A stretch of DNA of 64,000 nucleotides from Yinghuangia elevatio (GTDB lineage: Bacteria; Actinomycetota; Actinomycetes; Streptomycetales; Streptomycetaceae): assembly GCF_040649515.1 (NCBI RefSeq), contig NZ_JBEZFP010000037.1, forward strand, positions 5,176 through 69,175, written 5' to 3'. This document shows, in pieces, positions 25,622-33,900 of this stretch (position 1 is the first letter of the stretch; every line of letters starts with the position of its first letter). Made by a program: the position numbers and the translations under genes. The notes under the pieces are model-generated. The model ran no database searches and was not told the DNA's origin. It worked only from the letters and a program-made list of their open reading frames with translations.

Positions 25622-26459
25622 CCTGCATGGGGTCGCCGCCCTCGGCGGGCACCGGCACGATGTCGACCACCTGGAAGTCGGTCCGCGCCGCCGCGAGGAA
25701 CGGGTCCGCGACCATGGTGTGCACGCGGTAGTGCTGCACGTGGTCCGGATCGTGCCACGGGTGGTCCGGGTCCTTGTCCCACAGCGCCGCCATCACGTAC
25801 GTCCCGGCGCCGGTGCGGCGTTCGCGTGCCGGGATCACCGGCCACCGCTCGCGCCACAGCGGATGGAAGTCCGACAGGTACTCCACCACCGCGTCGAACT
25901 TCGGCCTGCATTCCGCGTGGTCCCAGTGCCGGAGCATGACCGCCTTGTAGCTGGCCATGACGGCCTCCAGATGCGGCCGCACCCGCGACGCCGGGATCAC
26001 GTGCCGGCGGTGCTCCGTCAACTGCATGACGATCGCGTTGTGTGTGACGCCGCCCGGGTGGTCGGGCCCCACCAGCGGGGAAACCCACGTGCCCGCCGCG
26101 TCGTTGCTCACCACGATCTCGCCGGAGGGGCCGCTCACGTACGTCGGGGTGACCTTGGCGCGCACGTAGTCGACCAGGCCCGGCAGCGACGCCGGGACGT
26201 CGCCGCACGCCATCGGGGGAGGCGGCAGCCGGGCCGCGCCCGCCAGCGCGGTGGTCTCCTCACGGGTGAGTCCGAGGTCCGCGATGATCTGCCGCAGCGA
26301 CTCCGCGGTGAGCGGCCGGCGGCCCTTCTCGTACTCGCGGTACGACGCCAGCCCTATCGTCCGCTCGGCGTCGCTCGGCCGCAGCCCCCGGGAGGCCCGC
26401 AGCTGACTCAGCAGCACAGCCGCGGGGGGCAGTTCGCGGCGGCCGTCAGGTCGGTCCAA
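25509..26459 (-). CDS. XRE-family regulator with MmyB-like ligand-binding domain
   Basis: 316 residues. HTH: LLSQLRASRGLRPSDAERTI and GLASYREYEKGRRPLTAESL. Residues from about 85 form the MmyB/PAS-like ligand pocket domain (LPGLVDYVRAKVTPTYVSGP, NDAAGTWVSPLVGPDHP, NAIVMQLTEHRRHVI, YLSDFHPLWRERWPVIPA, HPWHDPDHVQHYRVHTMVAD). Such regulators occur widely in Streptomyces and sense unknown, possibly acyl, ligands. It is divergent from the ImmA-like gene across a palindrome, a typical arrangement of XRE-ImmA pairs. Confidence 0.85.
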   Translation of the reverse strand: MDRPDGRRELPPAAVLLSQLRASRGLRPSDAERTIGLASYREYEKGRRPLTAESLRQIIADLGLTREETTALAGAARLPPPPMACGDVPASLPGLVDYVRAKVTPTYVSGPSGEIVVSNDAAGTWVSPLVGPDHPGGVTHNAIVMQLTEHRRHVIPASRVRPHLEAVMASYKAVMLRHWDHAECRPKFDAVVEYLSDFHPLWRERWPVIPARERRTGAGTYVMAALWDKDPDHPWHDPDHVQHYRVHTMVADPFLAAARTDFQVVDIVPVPAEGGDPMQVTGRFGGSWWLPTTGARADRRASDAASAVRLRRRPRR

Positions 26460-26617
26460 GACGCACCTTCATCGGTTGCACGTCGGAGGGAGCCCCGGGC
26501 CCCGATCGCGCCCGAGGGTCCCCTCGCGGTCAGGGCCCGGGGCAGGGGGGACGGGAACACCCGGGAGACGGGAACACCCCGGCGGAGTCGGCCGGGACGA
26601 CCGGCGGATCACCGGTG

Positions 26618-26638
26618 ACCGCACATTGACTGTGCGGT
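26618..26638. promoter_or_regulatory. Inverted repeat between XRE-MmyB and ImmA-like genes
   Basis: ACCGCACA (26618-26625) and TGTGCGGT (26631-26638) are perfect 8-base arms around TTGAC. The site lies about midway in the 290-base divergent region and is a good candidate operator for the XRE protein. Confidence 0.6.
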
Positions 26639-26752
26639 TGCGCGGGGGGTTCTTCCTTGTGACGATGATCAGCCCGGACGCCCACCGCCAAGGGCGTTCC
26701 GGGACGGTCGGCGGCACGGGGCACGGCGGTGGTGTGGGGGATGGTGTGGGGG

Positions 26753-27199
26753 ATGTACGACCCGGTGGACGAATTGCGTGGACTCGGCGTGCACGTACGC
26801 AGAACGGACCTCCGGACGGCGTGGGCGATCTGGGTTCCGGACAAGAGCGCGGTCGTCGTGGCGGCCGGCCTCACCCGTGTGCAGGAACGCTGCATCCTGG
26901 CACACCAGGTGCAGCACCTCATCACGCCCGAGCCGCCCTATGCCGATGCCGGTGCCGACGCGGTGGAGCGGGAGCGCCTCGCCGACCTCGGCGCCGCCGA
27001 GCGGCTCGTCGACGGACGCTCCGTACGCAAGCTCCTGACCGTCGCTCCCGGCGCCGACCGCGCGGCCGAGGCACTCGGGGTCACCCGCCGGGTGCTCGAC
27101 ACGTGGCTCCACGCCCACTACCGGAGCAAGGGCGAGCCGACCCCCTGGCCGGCGGCCGAGCGCGATCCCCGGTGCGCGGTGGCTACGTTGCGCCCGTGA
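26753..27199 (+). CDS. ImmA/IrrE-family protein with altered HxxxH motif
   Basis: About 148 residues with ATG 26753 chosen (earlier in-frame starts at 26729 and 26741 repeat the same MVWGM words). The zinc-peptidase core ERCILAHQVQHLI has H51 and H55, but the catalytic Glu of HExxH is Gln52. The third-ligand helix is likely DAVERERLADLGAAERLV. ImmA-type proteases cleave or unfold XRE-type repressors in mobile elements and stress responses. The missing Glu suggests loss of proteolysis with retained binding. It pairs with the divergent XRE-MmyB gene. Confidence 0.75.
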   Translation: MYDPVDELRGLGVHVRRTDLRTAWAIWVPDKSAVVVAAGLTRVQERCILAHQVQHLITPEPPYADAGADAVERERLADLGAAERLVDGRSVRKLLTVAPGADRAAEALGVTRRVLDTWLHAHYRSKGEPTPWPAAERDPRCAVATLRP

Positions 27200-27219
27200 A
27201 CCGGGCCCCGGGACCGCCC

Positions 27220-27261
27220 GTGCACCGCCCGCGGTTCACCCGTGAACCGCGGGCGGTGCAC
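27220..27261. terminator. Bidirectional hairpin terminator, 20-bp perfect arms
   Basis: The 20-base stretch 27220-27239 (beginning GTGCACCGCC) is exactly complementary to 27242-27261, with only two bases between the arms. It lies between two convergent genes, 21 bases past one stop and 42 bases past the other. Smaller related GTGAACCG words flank it. It is best read as a shared terminator. Confidence 0.75.
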
Positions 27262-27302
27262 CGCTCTCCTGTGCCGCCGGTTGAACCGCCGCGAACCGCC
27301 GG

Positions 27303-30300
27303 TCAGGCGCCTCCGGCCGCGGCCAGGGAATCCTGGAGCTTCACGGCGGCCGCGGTCTCCCCGGCGTACTTGCCGGGGTTCTCCGCGGTCAACTGCCGGT
27401 ACAGCACCACCGATTCCTGTACGGCGGCCAGTGCCTCGGCCCGCTTGCCGGCGTCGTTGAGCAACACCGCGGTGAGGTACATGCTTTGCGCCAGCAGCGA
27501 CCGGTACACCGGATCGGCGGCGGCCAGCGCGCGGTACATCTCGCGGGCCTCCCGCCACGCCTCCGCGGCCTCGGCCGAGCGTCCCGCCGCGCGCAGCCGC
27601 GAGCCCACGTTGCCCAGCGCCCACGCGGTGTTCGGCTCGTCGCCCAACGCCCGGTACAGCGCCACGGCCTCCCGTGACGGGGCCTCCGACTCGCCGTGCC
27701 GGCCCGCCTGTTGCAGCGACATGCCGAGGAACACCAGTGTCATCGCCAGCGACGACCGGTACCGCGGGTCCCCGGCCGCGAGTTCCCGGTACGCCTCGAC
27801 CGTCCCGCGCTGCTCGTCCACCGCCTCCGTGTACCGCCGCGCGTCGCGGTACAGCGCGGCGAGGTTCCCCATCGCCCAGGCCACCTGCGCCGCGTCGCCG
27901 AGCGTGCGGTACTCGGCCACACCCTCCCGTCCGGCGGCGATGCCCTCGTCGTACCGCCCGCCGCGCGTGGAGTACACGCCGAGCATCACCAAGGTCTGGG
28001 CCAGCGCGCTGCGGTACGGCGCCGACAACGCGGTCAACTGCCGGTAGCCGTCGAGGGCCTGCGTCTGCACGGCCACCGCCTCGTCGTGGCGCCCGGCCAC
28101 ACTCAGGTCCGAGGCCCGCATCCGGAACGCGTTGGCCAGCATGTCCATCCCCGGGTAGTCCGCGGGCCGAGGCTCGTAGCCCTCGGTACGCCACAGGTAC
28201 ACGCCGGTCGGCCCGCCCGCGAGCGAGCGCGTCAGCAGCGTGCGGTCGGACGGCCGGAAAACCGCCAACTCCGCCCTGCCGTCCCGGTCGTAGTCGCCGG
28301 GCACCGGGATGTCGCCCGGCCCGCCCCACGGAACTGTCACCGCGGGCCCGCCCGCGGAGGGCTCGACGTGCCACATGCCGTCCGCGGAGTTCCAGACCAC
28401 GGTGTCCGCCTTGTGGTCGCCGTCGAAGTCCGCGCCCGCCGGCATCGGCGGGACGGGCTGCGCGGTCGCCTGCGGAGCCGCGTAGAACGCGTACCGGATG
28501 GCGATGTGGAGTGCGGTGAGGCCGTCCAGTCTGAGATTGCCCTGCGTCTGCGACGTCTTCTCCAGCGCCACATGCCAGGTCGTCGCCGGACTGCGTCCCC
28601 AGAACGCGGGTCGCGCGCCCGCGGGGCCGGGGGCGCCCGGCTCGCGCTTGTCGAAGGTCACCTCGACGGCCGAGGCCAGCGGCTGCCCGCTGATCTCGCG
28701 TACCGTGCCGCCGCGCAGCCGGTTCGTGGCGGGGCCCGCGTGCCGGAGGAACGCGACCACGGACGGGTCGTCCGCGGTCGCGCCGAGCAGCGCGACGTGC
28801 ACGCGCTCGACCTTCAACTCGGCCCAATCCGCGGGGAAGTCGTCGAGCCGCACGGTGAACGTCGCCGTCCCGTTGGCGCGCAGCGACTGCAGCACCGCCG
28901 GGTCGCTGATGGTGAAGTACCGCGGCGCATGTTGCAGCGACGCCTGGTAGCCGTCGTAGAAGGAGCGCAGCGCCGCCAGTTCGGGCATCCGGGCCCACGA
29001 GTCGAGGTACTGCTTCAGCAGCGGGATGATGCGGCTGTCGTCGCCGCGGGCCAGCGGCTGGTACGCGTTCTCGACGTCGTCGGGGTGCACGTAGCCGATG
29101 TCGAAGCTGTACGTGGGCGACGTGTCGCTGGCGAGCGTGAACAGGTCCAGCGCGCGGTGCGCGTAGAAGCCGAACCTGATCAGCACGTCGACGTACGTCT
29201 GGGTCTGGGCGACGAGCCTGCGGGAGATCGAACCAAGCTCGGCGATGTCGGAGGCCCAGTCGGCCTTGAGGTTTTGCAGCCGCTCCAGATCCGCCTTGTT
29301 CGCGGCCGCCTTGGCCACCGCCGCCGCGAGCAGCATGTTCTTCTGGCTGACCTCCAGGATCTGCAGGCCGCGCTGGCGGACCAGGTCGAGCTGCCGGGCG
29401 ATGATGTCCCGCTCCTGGCTCTCCAGCTTGCCGTCGATCCGGGTGCGGAACAGGTCCGCGACCGAGCGGCCCGCGTCGACGAACGACTTGCTGGTGTTGA
29501 CCAGCTCGGCCAACCCGCCGATCTTGTCCTTCTTGTCCGCCTTGAGCTGGGGGTTGCCCGGGTCCTTCCAGTCCCAGTAGCTGATGAGCTGGTCGCCGTC
29601 GGCGGTCTTGCCGGTGTTGACGTCGAAGCCCTCGACCGCGCCGACGCTCGTCATCATGACGTTGGCGGCGGCCAGGAACGCCACGACGCTCGCCCCGCCG
29701 GTATAGACCGCGCTCACGGCGGCGGCCACCGCGATGGCCGCGCTCAACAGCGGACCCAGGTCGTTGCCCGGCGGGAACTCCATGCGCTTGTCGACGATCT
29801 TCTCGCGCACCGCGTCGAGTTGGACCCGGGTCTCCTCGATCTGCTGGTCGATCGCGGTGGCCTTGCCCTTCGCGCCCTCCAAGCCGAGCGCGGCGGCCCG
29901 GCCCTCCAGGTCCAGCACGCCCGCCATGTCGGCGACGTGCGCGAGGTCGGCGGCCAGACGGCTGCTCTTCTGCCCCGCGTCGACCGCGCTCAGCAGCAGG
30001 CTCAGGGCGTTGTCGTACAGGCTCTTGACGATGTCGTCGTAGTCCGTGACGACACCCTCGAACCGTGGGAAGTCCGGCATGATGTCGAAGTCGTACGGCT
30101 GCCCGATCGGCGACAGGTTGCTCGCCACGTAGCGCAGCAGCTCCGCCGCGCGGCCCTGCTCCGGGTACAGCGCCAGCGCCCGCCCGAACTCGTGGGCGGC
30201 CAGGTCGCGGTGGGTGCCGCGCTCGGGCTTGGCCGGAGCGTACGCGCGGAACAGGTACTCCCCGACGCCCGTGCGGTAGTCGGCCCACGTCCGCGCGCGA

Positions 30301-31220
30301 CCGCCCAGGCGCAGCTTGACCAGCAGCCACCAGTTGTCGGGCGGGTGCGTGACCAGGACCGGCTGCACGGTCGGCCCCGGGCCCGGCCCGGGCGAGCCGG
30401 GCGAGCCGTCGCGTCCGGGCTCGGCGACCGAGGCGACCCCGCCGCGGCCGCCGCCCGGGCCACCGCGCCCGGCCACACCCGCCGGGCCCGGACCGCCGCC
30501 CGAACCGTCGGTCGCCACACCGGAGATCGTCACGGTCTCGACCAGGATCAGCGCGCCGGGTCCGCCCACGGATCCGATGCCGCCGTTGCCGCCCGGGCCG
30601 CCGGGGCCGGGCTCGGGCGGGTCGATGTCCGGCTTGTTGGGCCGGGCCGCGGCGTGATGGCCCTTGCCGCCGGTGCCGCCCTGCCCGCCCGCGCCGCCGA
30701 GGCCGCCGCGGGCGGAGATGCGCAGGTCGGACAGGTTCGCCGCCATGACGGTCACCGGTGAGGCGGGCAGACCCGGCTGCCCGTTGCCGCCGTTCCCGCC
30801 CGGGCCGCCGGGCCTCCCCGACAAACCCTGGCCGCTCTTGCCCTGGGCGCCCGACGGCCCGGACGGCCCGGTCGCGCCGTCCGCCACGACGGCACCGCCG
30901 TTGCCGCGGTAAGTCTCGGCGACCAGCACGAGCGGGTGCCCGGTGAGCCCGGTCAGCACATACCCCGGGTCGTGCACGATCTCGCGTGCCACCAGGGCGA
31001 GGGTGGCGGTGGGTGACAACCCCCGGAACGCCGCCTCCGCGCGGATCTCCGCGAGCAGCGCGTCGTTCACGCGGATCGTGTCGCGGACGTAGGCCCAGTC
31101 CACCGCGATCTCTTCGGACATTTCCTCGGCCAGTGCCGCGGTCAAGTGGTCCGCCGTGTCGTCGGCCGTCGCCTCAGCCGTCGCCTCAGTCGTCGCTTCG
31201 CCGGTACGTGCAACCGCCAT
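27303..31220 (-). CDS. 1305-residue mosaic: collagen-like, hydrophobic-helix, TcA-like, FG-GAP and TPR parts
   Basis: Residues 1-105 are helical, with no signal peptide. Residues 106-285 are Gly-rich with collagen-like G-x-x stretches (GPSGPSGAQGKSGQGLSG, GPGGPGGNGGIGSVGGPG). Residues 330-480 form long amphipathic helices, followed by a hydrophobic hairpin at about 488-530 and more coiled helices at 560-690. Residues 768-915 (ATFTVRLDDFPADWAELKVE, RVHVALLGA, NLRLDGLTALHIAIRYAFYA) resemble the C-terminal TcB-binding region of Tc-toxin TcA subunits. Residues 928-1010 hold FG-GAP/VCBS repeats (DFDGDHKAD, DYDRDGRAE), and 1030-1295 tetratricopeptide repeats. The mosaic is inferred to be a toxin-like or scaffold protein. 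No TcB or TcC subunit is nearby. Confidence 0.7.
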   Translation of the reverse strand: MAVARTGEATTEATAEATADDTADHLTAALAEEMSEEIAVDWAYVRDTIRVNDALLAEIRAEAAFRGLSPTATLALVAREIVHDPGYVLTGLTGHPLVLVAETYRGNGGAVVADGATGPSGPSGAQGKSGQGLSGRPGGPGGNGGNGQPGLPASPVTVMAANLSDLRISARGGLGGAGGQGGTGGKGHHAAARPNKPDIDPPEPGPGGPGGNGGIGSVGGPGALILVETVTISGVATDGSGGGPGPAGVAGRGGPGGGRGGVASVAEPGRDGSPGSPGPGPGPTVQPVLVTHPPDNWWLLVKLRLGGRARTWADYRTGVGEYLFRAYAPAKPERGTHRDLAAHEFGRALALYPEQGRAAELLRYVASNLSPIGQPYDFDIMPDFPRFEGVVTDYDDIVKSLYDNALSLLLSAVDAGQKSSRLAADLAHVADMAGVLDLEGRAAALGLEGAKGKATAIDQQIEETRVQLDAVREKIVDKRMEFPPGNDLGPLLSAAIAVAAAVSAVYTGGASVVAFLAAANVMMTSVGAVEGFDVNTGKTADGDQLISYWDWKDPGNPQLKADKKDKIGGLAELVNTSKSFVDAGRSVADLFRTRIDGKLESQERDIIARQLDLVRQRGLQILEVSQKNMLLAAAVAKAAANKADLERLQNLKADWASDIAELGSISRRLVAQTQTYVDVLIRFGFYAHRALDLFTLASDTSPTYSFDIGYVHPDDVENAYQPLARGDDSRIIPLLKQYLDSWARMPELAALRSFYDGYQASLQHAPRYFTISDPAVLQSLRANGTATFTVRLDDFPADWAELKVERVHVALLGATADDPSVVAFLRHAGPATNRLRGGTVREISGQPLASAVEVTFDKREPGAPGPAGARPAFWGRSPATTWHVALEKTSQTQGNLRLDGLTALHIAIRYAFYAAPQATAQPVPPMPAGADFDGDHKADTVVWNSADGMWHVEPSAGGPAVTVPWGGPGDIPVPGDYDRDGRAELAVFRPSDRTLLTRSLAGGPTGVYLWRTEGYEPRPADYPGMDMLANAFRMRASDLSVAGRHDEAVAVQTQALDGYRQLTALSAPYRSALAQTLVMLGVYSTRGGRYDEGIAAGREGVAEYRTLGDAAQVAWAMGNLAALYRDARRYTEAVDEQRGTVEAYRELAAGDPRYRSSLAMTLVFLGMSLQQAGRHGESEAPSREAVALYRALGDEPNTAWALGNVGSRLRAAGRSAEAAEAWREAREMYRALAAADPVYRSLLAQSMYLTAVLLNDAGKRAEALAAVQESVVLYRQLTAENPGKYAGETAAAVKLQDSLAAAGGA

Positions 31221-31296
31221 CGGGTCCCCCTGACCGTCGTCCGATGATCGATCGTCGACCTCCCAGGCCCCCGAACGCGACGGTTGGCGAGGAAAA

Positions 31297-31308
31297 CCAT
31301 CCGGATGG
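31297..31308. promoter_or_regulatory. Perfect 12-bp palindrome in divergent promoter region
   Basis: CCATCCGGATGG lies between the divergent mosaic-protein gene (start 31220) and the M1 peptidase gene (start 31391), in a locally AT-richer part. It could be an operator for either gene. Confidence 0.35.
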
Positions 31309-31390
31309 AGTAAGACATCCGCAGGACGATTCCCACTCGAACGAAGTGTCGTCTACCGCAGAGCGGTTGGCCCACGCATGATTGCGATCC

Positions 31391-32827
31391 ATGACGACTT
31401 GGAAGCGGATCCGGCACCACCTGACCCGGAAGACGCGCAGGACGACAGGAAGACACGGTGCCGCGGCCCTGGGCCTCGCCTGCGTGATGGTGGTCTTCAC
31501 CGCCGCACCGGGTTCGGCCGGCTCCGGCGGCCCGCCCGCCGCGCCGGACCCGTACTTCCCGCTCGCCGGCAACCAGGGCTACGACGTCGACCACTACGAC
31601 CTCGACCTCGACTTCACCCCCGCGACCGACCTCCTCGTCGCCCGCGCCGCGATCAAGGCCGAGGCACGCCGCGACCTCACCCGCTTCACCCTCGACTTCT
31701 CCGGCCCCGCCGTCGAACGCGTCGTCGTGGACGGGCGTTCCGCGGCGTTCTCCCGCGACGGGCAGGAGCTCACGATCGTCCCGGCCGGCAAGATCCGCGC
31801 CGGACGCGACTTCACGGTGACCGTCTGGTACCGGGGCACCGCGGCGCCGATCGACGACCCGGCGCTCGGCGTGTACGGCTGGATCAACACCGACGACGGC
31901 GCGGTGGCCCTGAACGAGCCCGACGGGGCCCGCAGTTGGTACCCGGTGAACGACGACGTACGCGACAAGGCCACCTACACCTTCCGCATCACCGCCCCCG
32001 CCGGACTGACCGCGCTCGCCAACGGCGAGCCGCAGGGCAAGCCGCGCACGGTCGGCGACCGCACCACCGCGGTCTGGTCGATGCGCAAGCCCATGTCCAG
32101 CTACCTGTCCATGGTCGCGATCGGCCGCTTCACGGTCACCGACGGCCGCGTCGGCCGTCTGCCGAACATCACCGCGTACGACCCGGCGGGCGACGGCGAC
32201 GACGCCGCCCTGCACCGCACCACCGCCGACGCGGTGCGCTGGGGTCAGGAGCGGATCGGCCGCTACCCGTTCGACTCGACCGGCGGCATCATCGACCGCA
32301 TCGACGTCGGCTACGCCCTGGAGACCCAGGCCCGCCCCGTGTACGACGGCGAGCCCGACGAGGCCACGATCGTGCACGAGATCGCACACCAGTGGTACGG
32401 CAACAGCGTCACCCCCAAGACGTGGGCGGACCTCTGGCTCAACGAGGGCTTCGCCACGTACGCCGAGTGGCTGTGGCAGGAAGAGCGCGGCGGACCGACC
32501 GCGCAGTCGGTGTTCGACCAGCTCTGGGCGACCCCCGCGAACGACGATTTCTGGCACCTGAAGACGGCCGACCCGGGACGCGACGAACTCTTCAACTACA
32601 ACGCCGTGTACCTGCGCGGCGCGATGGCCCTGCACGCGCTGCGCACCACCATCGGCGACCGCGACTTCTTCACGCTCCTGAAGGTGTGGGCGGACAAATA
32701 CCGCTACGACAACGCCGACACCCGGGACCTGATGAACCTGGCCCGCGCAATCTCGCACGACAACGTGAAGCCGCTGTTCGACGCCTGGCTCTACACCGCG
32801 GCCAAGCCGGCGACCCCGCAGGGCTGA
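31391..32827 (+). CDS. Secreted M1-family zinc metallopeptidase
   Basis: About 478 residues. A basic N-terminus and the helix GAAALGLACVMVVFTAAPGSA form a signal peptide cleaved near GSA-GS. The gluzincin site is HEIAHQWYGN (H329, E330, H333) with the third ligand E352 in LWLNEGFATYAEW. The GAMEN-like motif is replaced by a variant near GYALETQARP. The protein is short for M1 enzymes and ends after the catalytic domain, as in secreted Streptomyces members. It is an aminopeptidase-like enzyme outside the cell. Confidence 0.92.
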   Translation: MTTWKRIRHHLTRKTRRTTGRHGAAALGLACVMVVFTAAPGSAGSGGPPAAPDPYFPLAGNQGYDVDHYDLDLDFTPATDLLVARAAIKAEARRDLTRFTLDFSGPAVERVVVDGRSAAFSRDGQELTIVPAGKIRAGRDFTVTVWYRGTAAPIDDPALGVYGWINTDDGAVALNEPDGARSWYPVNDDVRDKATYTFRITAPAGLTALANGEPQGKPRTVGDRTTAVWSMRKPMSSYLSMVAIGRFTVTDGRVGRLPNITAYDPAGDGDDAALHRTTADAVRWGQERIGRYPFDSTGGIIDRIDVGYALETQARPVYDGEPDEATIVHEIAHQWYGNSVTPKTWADLWLNEGFATYAEWLWQEERGGPTAQSVFDQLWATPANDDFWHLKTADPGRDELFNYNAVYLRGAMALHALRTTIGDRDFFTLLKVWADKYRYDNADTRDLMNLARAISHDNVKPLFDAWLYTAAKPATPQG

Positions 32828-32836
32828 CCACGACGC

Positions 32837-32877
32837 AACCCTCCCGCGGCCCGGTTGTCACGCGCCGCGGGAGGGTT
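32837..32877. terminator. Bidirectional hairpin terminator
   Basis: Perfect 14-base arms AACCCTCCCGCGGC (32837-32850) and GCCGCGGGAGGGTT (32864-32877), 13-base loop, between the convergent M1 peptidase and nitroreductase genes. Confidence 0.8.
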
Positions 32878-32907
32878 CGGTGTCACCGGCTGCCGCTTCC
32901 GCCCGGT

Positions 32908-33900
32908 CTACCCGCCGCGGCGGGCGGAGCGCGGGGGCTCGATCAGCGGGCGCCCGGTGCGGAAGACCGCCACCGCGCGCTCGTGCGCGGCGAGGTCCAG
33001 CATGGCGGCCAACTCTGCAGCCGTGGCGGGGCAGTCGAGGATCTGACTGAGCGGGTGTGTGGCCAGTCCGCGCACCGCGAGGGCCAGCCAGCTGCGCATC
33101 AGCGCCCGCCCGAGTGCCACCAGCTCCGCGGGGCCCGCCGCCGCGGGGCCGACCAGGACGAGGGCGGTGCCCTCGCCGCGCAGCAGTCCGCGGGACGACG
33201 CGGCCAGGGCCGCGGGAAGCCCGGCTCGGCGGAACGTGCCGTACACGCGCGGGCGCAGCATCATCTCCAGGCCCGCCGCCTCGGCGCGGGACAGGCCGAG
33301 TGCCCGGTCGGTCAGCCCGTCCTGGGCGTACCGCGGGTGGCTCGGCCGCAGCCGCAGCCACTCGCGCAGCTCCGCGGTCACCTCGGGAGCCGCGAACATC
33401 CACCGGTCCGCGCGCGCCAGCAGCGGGGCCAGCGCCCGGGCCGGCAGGTGCCGGATCCCGCCCGCGTCCTCGACCAGGGCGGCGGCCTCGTCGAGCACGT
33501 CGTCGGGCAGCGGGCCGGCGGCGTACGGTCCGCGTGCGCTGCGGCGCGAGGCGACGTCGTTTGCGGTGAAGCGGGTGGCGTACGGCTCCGCCGCCGGGAC
33601 CAGCCACGCCACCCGCCGCGCGGCCCGGTCCACGTCCACCACGACGTCCGCACCCAACCCCGCCCCCGCGGCCACCACAAGACACGTCTCCAGGTACGCC
33701 CCGAGCCCGAGGAACAGATCGCGCCCGGTCGGGTCCGACACCGGCAGCGCCCGCATGGGATCCCAGTACACGCCCACGCCCGAGTCCTCATACCGCAGTT
33801 GCCACGGCTGCGTGTTGTGTGCGGAGGGCGCCCGCCCGCACTGCGCCGCGAGCGCGCGCATGGCAGCGGCCCATTCCGGCCCCGCCGGCGACGCCGTCAT
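32908..33900 (-). CDS. Acg-type nitroreductase-fold flavoprotein
   Basis: 330 residues. The opening AAQCGRAPSAHNTQPWQLRY is the N-terminal FMN-contact motif of Acg/nitroreductase-like proteins, followed by DLFLGLGAYLETCLVVAAGA and the C-terminal repeat half. It is last in a four-gene unit on the minus strand and its ATG overlaps the stop of the GNAT gene (ATGA). It may reduce or oxidise a nitrogenous product of the pathway, or sequester flavin as mycobacterial Acg does. Confidence 0.82.
   Translation of the reverse strand: MTASPAGPEWAAAMRALAAQCGRAPSAHNTQPWQLRYEDSGVGVYWDPMRALPVSDPTGRDLFLGLGAYLETCLVVAAGAGLGADVVVDVDRAARRVAWLVPAAEPYATRFTANDVASRRSARGPYAAGPLPDDVLDEAAALVEDAGGIRHLPARALAPLLARADRWMFAAPEVTAELREWLRLRPSHPRYAQDGLTDRALGLSRAEAAGLEMMLRPRVYGTFRRAGLPAALAASSRGLLRGEGTALVLVGPAAAGPAELVALGRALMRSWLALAVRGLATHPLSQILDCPATAAELAAMLDLAAHERAVAVFRTGRPLIEPPRSARRGG

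Noticed and set aside
27696..30761. A plus-strand frame open for 1021 codons opposite the mosaic protein
   Set aside because: Composition is Arg/Val/Gln-rich without any motif, and the minus strand shows collagen, FG-GAP and TPR repeats.
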